From positions 1-27,279 of the forward strand of contig JACVRA010000814.1 of the NCBI GenBank assembly GCA_019828545.1: a stretch of DNA of 27,279 nt, read 5' to 3'. Both the position numbers and the translations under genes were made by a program. The stretch comes from Paracamarosporium sp. OC-R06-R3 (lineage: Eukaryota; Ascomycota; Dothideomycetes; Pleosporales; Didymosphaeriaceae). How positions within the stretch are numbered: the stretch's first letter is position 1; every line of letters begins with the position of its first letter. This document shows positions 10,548 to 21,397 of the stretch, in pieces. Under the pieces are notes generated by a model. It ran no database searches. It was not told the origin of the DNA and was given only the letters and a program-made list of their open reading frames with translations.

Positions 10548-12175
10548 ATGTTTGCCCCAACCCTTACGGAATCGCTGCTCGCCCTTCCCGTATTCTTAAC
10601 TTTCTATGGCATTGGCCTTGCGGTCTATCGTCTCTACTTCCATCCTCTTGCAAAATTTCCTGGGCCCAAATTAGCTGCAGCGACAAGATGGTACGAGTTT
10701 TACTTTGATATTTTGAAAGGGTCGGGTGGCCAGTTCATGTTCGAGACCGACCGACTCCACAAGATATACGGGCCAATCGTGAGAATCAATCCTGATGAAC
10801 TGCACATCAATGATGCCGAGTTCTACGATACTATATACCGTGCTGGAACTGCAATAAGGGATAAATTTCCCCCATCGTGCCTTTTTGCAGGAACGCCACA
10901 AGGGAGTCAGTAGTGGATCAAAATGCTGCTGTTATGCGCATGCTCATACATCTTGCAGTTTTCGGTACAGTCAAGCACGAAATTCATCGTGCCCGGAAAG
11001 CACCACTCGCGACCTACTTCTCGCGCCGCGTATACCGCACCGCAGAGCCGATTTTGCGAAGTGAAATCGACTCCTTCTGCGAGCGCTTTGCCAAGGCCTC
11101 CGATAAAGGGGAAGTGAGGGATGTTCGTGTCGACTACCTCTCCACGGCCACTGAAATTGTCTCTCAGTACGCTTTCGGCCATACCATCGGCCTCCACGAC
11201 TCTTCCAAGGAAGCACACGACTGGCTGCTTACCGTAAAGGCCATCGCAGCTGTATCTCCATTCTTTAAGCAGTATCCCTACGTAGCTCAGTGGCTGCTCC
11301 CATGCCCAGAGTGGCTCGTAAAGATCCTATACCCTGTTTTCGCACCCTCGATCCGATTGCATAGCAGAATGCAGCGTGAAGCCGTTGAAGCATGCAAACG
11401 CGTCGCTGCCATGGAAACTGAATCTGGTAAAACTACCATCTGGGACGGAAGTCCTGAGACCCGCCCTGCCACGGTCTTCGAATGCATTCTCAACTCTTCT
11501 CTACCTAAGCCTGAGAAGTCCGTTACCCGTCTCGACCACGATGCATTCACCGCTATCTTCGGCGGCGGCGATCCTGCAGCCCGAACAATGACAAATTGCA
11601 CCTTCTACCTCCTCAACAATCTCCCAGTTTTGAATGAATTGCGTAAAGAGCTCGACGCCGCAATCCCTGACCCTAACGCCATGCCAGGAATGCAAGTCTT
11701 TGAAGATCTCCCCTACCTCAACGCCGTAATGAAAGAGACTCTACGTTTCCAAGCAATATCCACCTCGCGCCTTGAAGTCATATGCCCTACCGAGACACTA
11801 CGCTACAAGGAATGGGTCATTGCTCCTGGCACCCCGGTTGGCATGTCACTCCGTCACCTTCTTCACGACCCTATTTTCTACCCATATCCGCACACTTTCG
11901 ACCCCTCACGCTGGCTAGATACAAACGGGAAGATTAACCCCGCAAAAGACAAGTACTACGTTCCATTCCACAGGGGACATAGAATGTGTTTGGGGTATAA
12001 CTTTGCGACGACTATGATGCTTATGACTATGGCGGCTGTGGTGAGGAAGTTCGAGCTGGAATTGGTGGATACGATATATGAGAGGGACGTGAAGATTGTA
12101 AGAGATTGCTTCATTGGCGAAGTAGACCCAAACACCAAAGGAGTGAAGGTCAGGATTACAAAGGTGAGGGAGTAG
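10548..12175 (+). CDS. Cytochrome P450 monooxygenase, microsomal
   Basis: Heme-thiolate monooxygenase, likely hydroxylating the terpene scaffold. Exons 10548-10905 and 10959-12175 (53-nt intron with GTCAGT donor) give 524 aa, a usual fungal length. The N-terminal membrane anchor ([19 protein letters not shown]) is followed by the hinge PLAKFPGPK. The splice restores [20 protein letters not shown], the conserved B-C region; overall this resembles the trichothecene-type oxygenase group, recognised by eye only. The ExxR motif is ETLR near residue 379, with FDPSRW downstream. The heme loop [10 protein letters not shown] has the axial Cys near residue 462. The I-helix reads GGGDPAART near residue 320; most P450s have [AG]Gx[DE]T[TS], so the oxygen-activating Thr appears replaced by Pro. 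Substrate and regiochemistry cannot be told. Confidence 0.92.
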
Positions 12176-12249
12176 ACCGTATTCCTGTAACATTATCCAT
12201 TGTAGAAATGTTGCTTGCCGTGCCTAATCGATAATGACTACTTTTTCCA

Positions 12250-12371
12250 AACTACCCAGCGCTCAGACCAACTGATTGCGAAGTACTGCCGTGCTCAAAT
12301 GATCCTTCCCAACTATTTGACGCTCAAGTTGATCAGTCGCGGGGTACTGCTATCCTCGGCTCAACATTTTC
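12250..12371. repeat. Degenerate 61-bp tandem duplication
   Basis: Unit A is 12250-12310 and unit B 12311-12371; a weak start of a third unit (AAGTACCTGACGCC) follows at 12372. Over the first 43 or so positions the units match or differ by transitions only (C/T or A/G); transversions appear only toward the end. That pattern fits cytosine-to-thymine decay acting on both strands. Confidence 0.45.
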
Positions 12372-13179
12372 AAGTACCTGACGCCTGTGTTTAGGGCTTG
12401 CTATACTCAGGTTACTCAGAATACCTTCAGGGAACTATGGTTGATCAATCTTTGACGTTTCTTATAAATCTGCATCGCGCGCTTGTCGGATATGATCTTG
12501 ACTTTGCCCGGTATCTTTGTTTCCGGACTTGATTGTCTAAACGTGTTACCGCACCATTTGTGAGTGTCCATGGCAACAGGTGGGAGATCACTCAGGCTGT
12601 TCTTGAATGAACACTTTTAGTCAGCCGCTTCGTGACATTAGTCAGATCATGTCTAAAGAAAACCCGCGACACGATCTGCGATAGTACACATAGGTAGGAA
12701 ATTTGAATTTTCTCGGAAAAAATACTCCATGGCAACACCAACTGTATGACTGGTACACGATTATTTTGTGAGCCGATCTACGGGATAATTGCAACGTAGT
12801 GTGATGACCATGTTCTGTGTCAAGCTCGCCATCAGGCGGATGGAAGTATATGTATCGAGATAGCTAGGCTTCTCGATACAGTGATCGTCGCTTAGGAACC
12901 GCAATCGCATTTCTATCACACGGGCCAGTGCCTGCATAGGCTGTAAAGTACTACAAATTACTTTAGATGGCCATTGTGACTTAAATTATTCTTAGCTTTA
13001 AGAGTAATTGATTAAATCCGTTACAACTCTGTGTCTTCTAAACTTGAAATGTTCAACTTCTACGTTAATTATTGAGGCATAACTCCTTACTATTCATACT
13101 AAGTTATATATTCGCAATAACTTTAAAGGATACTGTTAGCGAGCAGAGCTATACAGAACTACAGATTAGCAACTATATA

Positions 13180-13241
13180 GGGTTAAGTGCTTAACTCCAC
13201 TTTGGAGTCTAAAGTTGACCCGCCGGGTCCAAACCTAACCC
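13180..13241. repeat. Cluster of nested and consecutive inverted repeats
   Basis: Three perfect small inverted repeats follow each other: GTTAAG-TG-CTTAAC at 13182-13195, ACTCCA-CTT-TGGAGT at 13194-13208 and GACCCG-C-CGGGTC at 13217-13229. An outer pair GGGTTA (13180-13185) and TAACCC (13236-13241) encloses them. It sits at the edge of an AT-rich decayed stretch, so an end of a transposon or MITE is a possible origin. Confidence 0.5.
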
Positions 13242-13496
13242 AACAACAACTTGATCTGTCAAGCGAGAAATAGAGCTATCCTGCTCCCGTCCCATCCCCA
13301 TTATTGAAGTTTCGTACGAATGGCCGGGACCACTTCACTGCACAAGTTTGCCTCAGGTAGTCCGAAGTGTGAATGCATATTGAAAAACAACAACGGTTTT
13401 GTATTCCGCAACCATATCTAACAGGGTATAACGCAAAGCATTCAAAACAGATCTCTTTACCCAACCACGGCAAGTACTCCTTCGCTCTTACCAAGC

Positions 13497-14694
13497 TCAT
13501 ACAGAGATCTTGGGATACGTCGCAGAGTTTTCTCCCCTGCTTGGCGCTGCAGTAGCCTCGTACCCATCGACATGGACCTCAGTCGTCTGCCAGATTTTTC
13601 CATGCTCCAGATTCCGCAGTTCCTCTTCGCTCTCTGTGTTTCTATGCTTGCTAAATCCGGCTTTGCCCTTCATCGGTGCCGACCCAATCGTGTTTGAAAC
13701 ATTGCTTCCCTTCGTGGTGCCTTTAGACGACCATCCAGACGCATAGGGAAGCGAGGAGAACAAGGACGAGCATTTTGCGGAAGCGAAGACGAAGAGCGGC
13801 TTCGTGACAAGTAAAGACGCCACAATGATGGCAACGCACGGCTCGACAGCTGCCCAGATGAGGTTCATGGTGGGACCTTCGGGATCTGTAGGATCGAAGC
13901 GCGTGTGATAGATCATGCCGGTGCGGGCAGCGCCTGAGGCCACAGTGAAGAGGCCGAGAGCGAAGAGGCCCATAGTTGCGAACTTGGATGACCGGCGCAT
14001 CTTGAGTTTGTTGATAAGAGGCAAGGGGAGGATGAAGATGATGATGTCGGTGATGACGTCGACTATGCCGATTGAGACATATGCAGCGGTGAGATCGCCG
14101 CATGTCCCGGTCTGGTTCACTTGGTCCCAGTTGTAGGAGATGGGGCGGCAGATGAGGAAGGCGATAAGGATGGTCTGAAGAGCCCAGCAAACGCACAAGG
14201 TCATAGCGAGGTAGGCGACGAGGCGAAAAGCTTTGAAGACGTGGAAGATTCGGACAAGAGAGAGGAGGAGCGAACATTTGACGAGACCGAGAGCAATGGC
14301 GTAAGTCACTTGGTTGGCGATGAGGAGTTTGAGTTGGTTTTGAAGCTGGTTATTGCGTCCCGCAACGATGAGAGAGGCGGCTTGCACGCCCAAGCCATTG
14401 TAGGAGACTACAAGCTCTGTTAGTAGCCGGTCGTGATTGTCACTCCAAAACAAAGATTAGAAACCTACAAACAATGTTCCCAGCCGCGTATGCCCAGGTG
14501 AATATTAACGCTGCGACGATCAGCCAATCCTCAAGCACGGGCTTGAATGCTGTCAAATATCTTGACCAAAATCGTCCGACTACTGAAAATGTTGCAAGTG
14601 TAGAGAAGACGACTGTGATGACAATCGTGCGGACACCATAAGATGTCAGCTCATTGGGCCCAGTAGCGGGCATTGGAGGTAGTGCTTCTGCCAT
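13497..14694 (-). CDS. Seven-helix integral membrane protein, fungal rhodopsin-like (PTH11-related) family
   Basis: Two exons, 14694-14469 and 14407-13497, join at a GTAGGT donor with a CTAAC branch site and TAG acceptor to give 378 aa. The N-terminal RTIVITVVFSTLATFSVVGRFWSR segment followed by EDWLIVAALIFTW is the usual opening of this family (helix 1, polar arginine loop, D/E-DW, helix 2). Five more hydrophobic helices follow, then a polar Ser/Lys/Glu-rich cytosolic tail from about residue 285 (SSKGTTKGSN onward). The family includes proteins encoded in several fungal metabolite clusters and receptor-like proteins; its biochemical role is not settled. It lies between the P450 and the cyclase, so a cluster link (signalling, self-protection or transport aid) is possible but not shown. 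No covalent-retinal lysine was verified. Confidence 0.85.
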
Positions 14695-16430
14695 GAGTCA
14701 AGCAGGCTACGGTCTGAAAGGAAAGAAAGACTTCGAGAAACGTTGGAAGAGGTTCAGCAGCGACACGAGAAATCAAGCATAGGTGACACTTGGTTCAACT
14801 ACCTATTACATACGTTGCACATCCTAGGGAGTGCCTGGCACCGGGACATCTGTTGAAGCTAACAGTGCTTGGACGGCATCAGTCGGACTTGTAAAGCGAG
14901 GGCTGAGGGCATCGACCATCGTACGAAGGCTTGCTGCCATCAGCTGTGTCAGCATGCAGCGTACATATGTATGGCAGGACGCCCACACCAGGGATAAAGT
15001 AGGCTACTATTGACGCTAAGACATCTAGGCCTTACAGAAAGATATATAAGCCAGGGATTCCATACGTGTTGGTTCTGGCGGGTGTACTGGCAATGGTGAT
15101 TTACACGACAACCGATCAGTCCCCTGTCCATGTGTTGCACTAATGGCTACATTGCCGCCAATCGTAGTACAAAAATGAAAGGCCTGCAATCTGCGTCCTT
15201 GCATCTAGGCAAGGCCTCTGCGGCGCGGATTATTGGATGAGTTGCATGCACGTCCCCACGATCGGGTGGCAATGGGCCAGCTATCTGGGCGCAGATACGA
15301 TCGCACATCATGCTTATTCACTGGCCAATGCAGTCCCCAAAGGCCGCACAGAGCGCCTTTGCCCACACCCTTGAACCAGATGCTCGTAAGCGACGTAAAC
15401 GCCAACATGTAAGCTGCGCACGTACCCGTACTAGAGGCGAAGGGTGGTGGGTCTCTAGGCCTCGTAAGCGCGCTATTGATCGGCTCGGTCGAATACGGAA
15501 GGTGGTCAACGCATTCGACCAATTTCTTACGTCTGTCATCGGTACCACTTCACGTGGTGCGGTGCTGCCTCAATATTGTGCATAACCGGCAATACCTACC
15601 AAGGCCCGTGAGGCAATTGAGAATTTAACAACTGCAAAGAGCTAAGTCGGCCAAAGTCGGCTTTGGAATCACTTGTCGCCGAGAAAGGTGGCGTCTTTGA
15701 CAAATCGACAACCCTTTTCACGGCCTTGATAACAAGGCCTTGATCGTTTTTGGCCACATTGATATCTTGAGGTATTGTGATTATCGTTCCACGGAGTCCA
15801 AAACTACAGCGTTATGGGAGATATGGGGTGTTGTTGTACAAGGTTACGCCAGAGAAAGTCAGAGACAATAGAACACTCATCCAGTTCTACTTTCCATTTT
15901 CCACAACTATTCCAGTATCTGACAGGCTGCTACCAGCTTGATCTACATGGCCCACAATCACAGGCCGTACATACCCTTGCAGTCTAGCTAACGAATCATC
16001 AGTCTTGATGGCTATGTCGGGGATACTATGGCATAAGCACTTCGCATCGCTCGTTTTTAGCGTATGTCGCTGGCACATGTACAATACCGACCGTACTAGA
16101 GGCTATGATAGCGCCTTATGGCTGCGGTCTCTTTCGCGCCCGGACTGACAGTTCTGGAACTTCGGGGTCGCTTCGGGAACAAGCTCACCGCAGGCTCCCA
16201 GAACTCCAGGGGCAGTCCAGTCAAGGCAGCACGGCTCCCTGGAAGATCTAAGGCTGCTGAGTAGAGTATGTCTCGGTTGGTGTACGATAAGGTACCCCAA
16301 GAACTTACACACACTACTTATCCTGCCACTTTCACAAGGCCATACTACAACGCTACCTAATACCCATTTAATAGTCTACCCTCATAGAAACTCTATTGCA
16401 TTTTTGTCTATTTTGAATATCGCCACCGAA
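14695..16430. promoter_or_regulatory. Divergent promoter region of the rhodopsin-like gene and terpene cyclase
   Basis: A 1.7-kb spacer between divergent genes. No protein is convincing. Toward the cyclase side are perfect short inverted repeats: CCAAAG-TCGG-CTTTGG at 15651-15666 and GGCCTT-GATAAC-AAGGCC at 15722-15739, the latter followed by a repeated CCTTGATC-like stretch. The 60 bases before the cyclase ATG are T-rich, and the start has a good context (CCACCGAAATGG). Confidence 0.35.
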
Positions 16431-17638
16431 ATGGCTCAAGCTATCGCAGCTGCGAAACCCCACCTCACATCCTTCCCATCCTTTAGTACTTCATCGAAAT
16501 TGCGTGGCGAAGCCTCCTCCAACAATGTTACTATCGGACACCAAGCTGAAAGAAGGGCATTACTTGCCTCAGTACGCGGTCAAACAATCCGCATTCCGGA
16601 CCTAGCACCACTTTCTAAGCACTGGCCCACAAAGACGAACCCATACATAAACCTCATGCGAGCAGACATTAGAGAATGGCTCGATGAGTAAGTTCCCCAC
16701 ACTCACCAACATCTAAGCCATCACTCACACTCTGCAGCACTCTCCCCCAAGGCAAAGTCCTCGCCGCTCTACAACGCTCAGACTTCGGCCTCTTTGGCGC
16801 CACATGGTGGCCGCAGGCCAAATTCGACAGACTCAAGATAGTCACGTATCTGGCAGTCTGGCTTTTCACCTGGGACGATGAAATCGATCTCAACGACGGC
16901 ACCATGTGGGACGAGTTTGGGGCTGCGCAAATCTACCGCGAGCAAACTCTAGCCTACGTCCGGTACACGTTAGGCATCGACTCGGTGGCGCCCAAAGTCA
17001 CCAACCGTATTATTCTCAATTTCGCGCCTATCGGCGAGGCATGCAGAGACGTGTACACACTCGAGCAGAACAAGATGGTGTACGAGGAAATGCGGTTCTT
17101 CATGGAAATGTCGGAACGCGAGCAACGACTGCGTCTTTCGGGCACGATCCCGAGCATCGATGAGTTCTGGCATTATCGTCTAGGTAGCAGCGCGGTGACT
17201 GTATGTCTGGCGCTCAACGAGTTCAGCTGGGGGAACATGCATCTGCCGATGGGATTCTACGCGGACCAGGATGTCAAGAACATCATCCAGCACACGAACA
17301 CGATCATCAGCGCCACGAATGATCTGTTGAGTCTCAAGAAGGAGATCAAGCGTGATGCTATCGATAGTCTGGTTCCCATCATTTTTCACCATGTTGGGGA
17401 TATCCAGAAGGCGGTCGATGAGGTTGTCACTTTCATAGCGGCAGAGATTGACAATCTCGACACAGCAGCTGCGTCGCTATTTCAACGCTACGAGACAGAA
17501 GACGAAAACCTAAGGGCGCATGCTAAGCAATTCGTCGATGGGTGTAAGCACTATGCCACCGGCAATCTGACCTGGAGTCTGGAGACGGATAGATATGGTG
17601 TTGAGAGAGTTGATGGCGAGATCATCATGACACTGTAG
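16431..17638 (+). CDS. Class I terpene cyclase (sesquiterpene synthase type)
   Basis: Core enzyme of the cluster: metal-dependent ionisation and cyclisation of a prenyl diphosphate, most likely farnesyl diphosphate judging by family and the 385-aa length. Exons 16431-16687 and 16738-17638 join in phase 2 (GTAAGT..CAG, 50-nt intron). The aspartate-rich motif is D132-D133-E134-I135-D136 (FTWDDEID). The NSE/DTE motif is N280-D281-x2-S284-x3-E288 (NDLLSLKKE). The diphosphate sensor is R233 (HYRLGSS), 47 residues upstream of NSE, and the RY pair is R371-Y372 near the C-terminus; all catalytic elements are present. The start at 16431 has a strong context; an upstream frame to 16404 lacks an ATG. 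The skeleton formed cannot be predicted. A diterpene or longer substrate is less likely but not excluded. Confidence 0.93.
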
Positions 17639-17936
17639 TAAATGATTTTTTTGGTGCGACGATTATAGAGGCTTTAAGATTAGTTTTGCGAGATACCTTA
17701 ATCCTACCCAGTACCTTCACACAATGTAGCTCCCACTTAGACTTTCCAAGTATCGCTGCTTCTGATGATTCCAACAGGCAAGGGAGCCCGTAATCAAAGT
17801 TGTCTATGCTATCACTTGTTATTGAGTGCTCCATAACTGAAGACCTTGTGCGTGCGACGCCGATGCTTGCAAAAGAAGGGTTTGGATTGGGAAGATCAGA
17901 TTCCGCAGTAAAATTATCACAAGAACTATTTATAGA

Positions 17937-19798
17937 CTATTTGCGCTTGATGATGGCATCAGCAATTTTTTCCGCCAACATGTACACCGTAGCCTGCGGG
18001 TGCCCCGGTACCATCAGCGGGAACGCACTCGCATCTACAACCCTAAGACCGGTCACTCCAAACACCTTAGCGTTCGAGTCCACAACGGCCTTTGTATCAC
18101 CTTTTTTACCCATCGAACAAGTGGCACCCGCGTGCCAAATCTGTGTCGCAGAGTTCTTGATATAATCCAGGATCTGTGCATCAGACTGTACTGCAGTTCC
18201 AGGTGCAACTTCTTCACCTACAATTATAGATGAGATATTAGACCAAGCTTCTCGCGCGCGCTTCAGGCCTGCAACTGCCACCTCTCCGTCAGCCGGATTT
18301 GTAAACCAGCCGAGGTCAATGACAGGGGGTTGACTAGGATCAGAGGATTTGATAGTGACGCTGCCGCGAGACAAGGGCGCAGTAAGACAAGAGGACATGA
18401 CGCCTAAAGTGGCACCGCCCGAAGCAACGGCTCCAGCAACGTACTCAACTTCAGGCCAGTCAGACGGAAACCAGGATAGTGCGGTGGTAGTAGCACTGGA
18501 AAAGGCGCTGCGGAGTGAGGAGGGAATCTTCTCAAACGAGATGTATGCCGAGATGGAGCTGAGGGGTCCCCATTGTTGCTCACGATACTGCTTTTCTACC
18601 AACGCAGGATTTGCAGCAGCTTCTTGCGGCCCGCTGGGTGTGCTGACGATGTTGATAACTTGGAAGTATAGTTGATCCCAAAGGTTCTGGCCCACACCGG
18701 CAAGATTGGAGACTACAGTGATTCCCAAAGACTTGAGTGTTGCTGCAGGGCCGATGCCTGAAACAAGGAGCAATTTAGGGGACCCAAACACACCAGCGGA
18801 AAGAACGATCTCCTTTTTCGCACTCAGCGTGTAGGTCGTCCCGTCGGTGACCACGCTGACTCCTGTTGCAGTAGATCCCTTAAACAGAATTTTTCGGGCA
18901 GTCGTGTGGTGATAGACCTTGAGACCGGCCGGGATGCCGACGGTTTCCATGTAGCTCGTTCGCGAGGATGAGCGCGTTGCATCGCGAGGGTCAACAGTGG
19001 TGGTGACGTAGGCACTGAAACCAGCAAGGATTCCACTGTTGAAGCCAAGGCTACTCATAGCCAGCCCGAGAGAGCGAATGCCTTGAGCGAGCCAGGTGAT
19101 AGTGGGGTCTTGCCACTGAGCCCAAGAAACCTGCAATGGACCCTTGGAAGAGTTGTCCCAAACCGATTTGTCATAGCTGAAAGTCGCATTGGGGGTGTTG
19201 CGCTTAGCGAAATTGGGAGCCGTGAGGGTGGCAGATTTCTTGAAGTAGGGAAGAACGTTAGACCATGTGTAACTGGTGTCACCGACTAGATCTGCCCACT
19301 TGCTATACGCTCCGACTGTAGCCCTATGGTAGGCGAGGGTATTGATGGCAGATGAGCCGCCAAGCGTCTTGCCTTGAGCATAATGAATCACCCGGTTGCC
19401 GGCTTGCGTTTGGGGCACACTAAGATAATCCCAGTCCATGGCCGAGTTATGGGGATACGATGGTGTGGTATCCAGGAATGGTATATTTTGGGCGTATCCA
19501 GGCACGGTGCTGAGGTTTCCGTTGTCCTGCTCGTAGAAACCGCCAGCTTCAATGACAGCTACTGTCGCGACCGCGGACAAACGCGACGCGACGGCCAAGC
19601 CGGCTGTACCGCCCCCGATTACTGTTCGGGAAGCATCAGAAACATGATTGCATGTGGAGAGGAAAAAAGCATACCAACATAGTCGTACGTGGCCGGCTTC
19701 CCAAAGACAGGATCGGCGCAAGCAGCCTCACCAGTCAACGCGAAGAAACAGAGGGCAGCGGTCACAATGCCAGCACGTACTGGCTTAAAAAGGTCCAT
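17937..19798 (-). CDS. GMC oxidoreductase 2 with signal peptide (secretory type)
   Basis: FAD-dependent alcohol oxidase/dehydrogenase of the glucose-methanol-choline family. Exon 1 (19798-19675) encodes the signal peptide and the start of the Rossmann fold; intron 19674-19622 (GTATGC..CAG) splits the FAD motif, and splicing yields YDYVVIGGGTAGLAVASRL. Exon 2 is 19621-17937, total 602 aa. The signal peptide reads IVTAALCFFALTGEAACA. QGKTLGGSSAINTLAYHR is the GMC signature, and GSSGIGP-like IVLSAGVFGSPKLLLVSGIGP the second. The catalytic histidines are His538 (WHAGATCSMG) and His582 (GHPQATVY). It ends AEKIADAIIKRK. An ATG further upstream (19912) is in frame but would bury the signal peptide. 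It is convergent with the cyclase, 298 bp apart, and probably oxidises the cluster product outside the cytosol; this is inferred. Confidence 0.93.
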
Positions 19799-21397
19799 TA
19801 CAACAAGTGATAGAAGCTCGACAGCTGGACGGTCGAAGCAGGCGACAGCAGCCTCAAGTACTCGGAAATGCTTCGTGAGCGACCGAGCCTTGCATGATTG
19901 CCCGCAGGCCATCTAGATTCCAACAGTCAGCACCGGAAGTGGCGCTTCATGCCATGTGCTTGCACGGCCCCCAAGTAAGCCGCTTTTCCGCCATTCGATA
20001 GTTTTTGCGTCGGGTAAGACAAATATGCCCAACTGAGGCAACCAAGACGCGGCGCGACCGGACCACATGTACGCTAAAAGATATGAATCGTCAGCTTAGC
20101 TTACATCTTGCCCAACGCCACGTGCGCTACCACGCGAGGCAGATCGTACAGTTAGCCGAGTACGACTCGAAAACGTACTAGGGCTATAAGACCCCCAGGT
20201 ACATTTTCACAAGCCTTCAATCCTAGATCACGTGATCATCTGCGCCAATCTGAGATCTTGGGCTCGCTTACGCATGAGAATCTGTTGTGTCACGTACGCT
20301 ACCCAAGTTGGGGCTCTCTTTGCGTTGCGCATGTTGCGTCAACCGTTGCATTGACCGAAGAAACTCGACTAGATTCCTATTGAACCCTTACCGCATGCTG
20401 TTGTTCGAATACATAGTGAGCAGTGTTACATTCCAATACAGTAGCCATCTTGTATCCTGGATTTTGGTCATGTAGAGGCTTCTTCTCATTATTTGACAAA
20501 GTTCAGAGTCCACTTTTATGAACGGAGCTAAATTTTCTTGGCGCCAAGTCACGTGCTCTACTTTTATGAGTCGTGCATATTCCAAATCTCCCTACTTTAA
20601 GACCAGATTTGAAACAGATTTCACACAGTGGATAGATGTATGAATTAGGCCGTTACGTGTCCCGCGTAAACTTATAGTAAAGAAGGAAAAGCTAGTGATT
20701 GTACGTAGGTAACCTCCCTATTAATGTGCTCGTCAGCTTCTTTTAAGCTTCTAATACTGATAGCGCCTGCAGCCTCATGGACCAAATGTTGGCAATCAAA
20801 ATCTCCCTCTTTTACGGATAAGCTGGGGCTGTAGTGTGAACGATCAAGAAGTTTCGACGTCACTTATGAGAAACACGGTGTACCAAGAAATATTCAGATC
20901 TTTAAGATAACGTACTTGCAATTACGCGCTGAAACGCAAATAAAAGTTAATTACAAAATTTCTATAGTGTTCTGCTTAGTGAACGCTTTGAGGGGTGTCT
21001 CAAGAAACAAATGCATTGGTGCCTTCCTTGACGATTCTAATACAGCAACTCCGAAATGCGCTATCCGTAGCGGTAACCAATCTTCTATACGAAATTTTCT
21101 ATTGTATTACATTTAGAAAGATCCCACAGGTCAGTTAATATCGCGCCTTTGAAAGTTTTCATGAATATAGAAGTAACCGTTCTTCTCCAGGTCTCATCCT
21201 CTTGATGCCAATCCGCGTCGGTCACGCACCAATTGCCACCAGAAACGCCGTCAGAAACATATCTTCCCATATCGCCGTTTGGCCCCGCGTACCATGGCGC
21301 ATCGCGCTTGTCATCAGGATGATCGGGATCTGAGAATGTAAAACGGATCTTAGATTTAGAGGTATCATCTCCATCATTAACCGTGGAAGAGTCCCAA
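19799..21397. other. Intergenic region with three E-box hexamers, no gene
   Basis: A 1.6-kb spacer upstream of GMC gene 2 and downstream of the F-box gene. CACGTG occurs at 20119-20124, 20229-20234 (within the palindrome ATCACGTGAT, 20227-20236) and 20550-20555. Short open frames here do not look like proteins. From about 20640 to 21120 the sequence is AT-rich and stop-dense. This gap is the likely right border of the cluster. Confidence 0.4.

Larger units (their letters stand above)
12176..13496. other. Convergent intergenic region with decayed repeats, no gene
   Basis: About 1.3 kb between the 3' ends of the P450 and the rhodopsin-like gene. It contains a degenerate 61-bp duplication at 12250-12371, a very AT-rich stop-dense stretch about 12940-13180, and a cluster of short inverted repeats at 13180-13241. 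I find no plausible protein. It looks like the remains of repetitive DNA changed by repeat-induced mutation. Confidence 0.5.

Noticed and set aside
15310..15585. Plus-strand 91-codon frame rich in Arg and Lys in the cyclase promoter region
   Set aside because: Arg-rich composition and overlapping open frames on both strands point to GC-skewed non-coding DNA.
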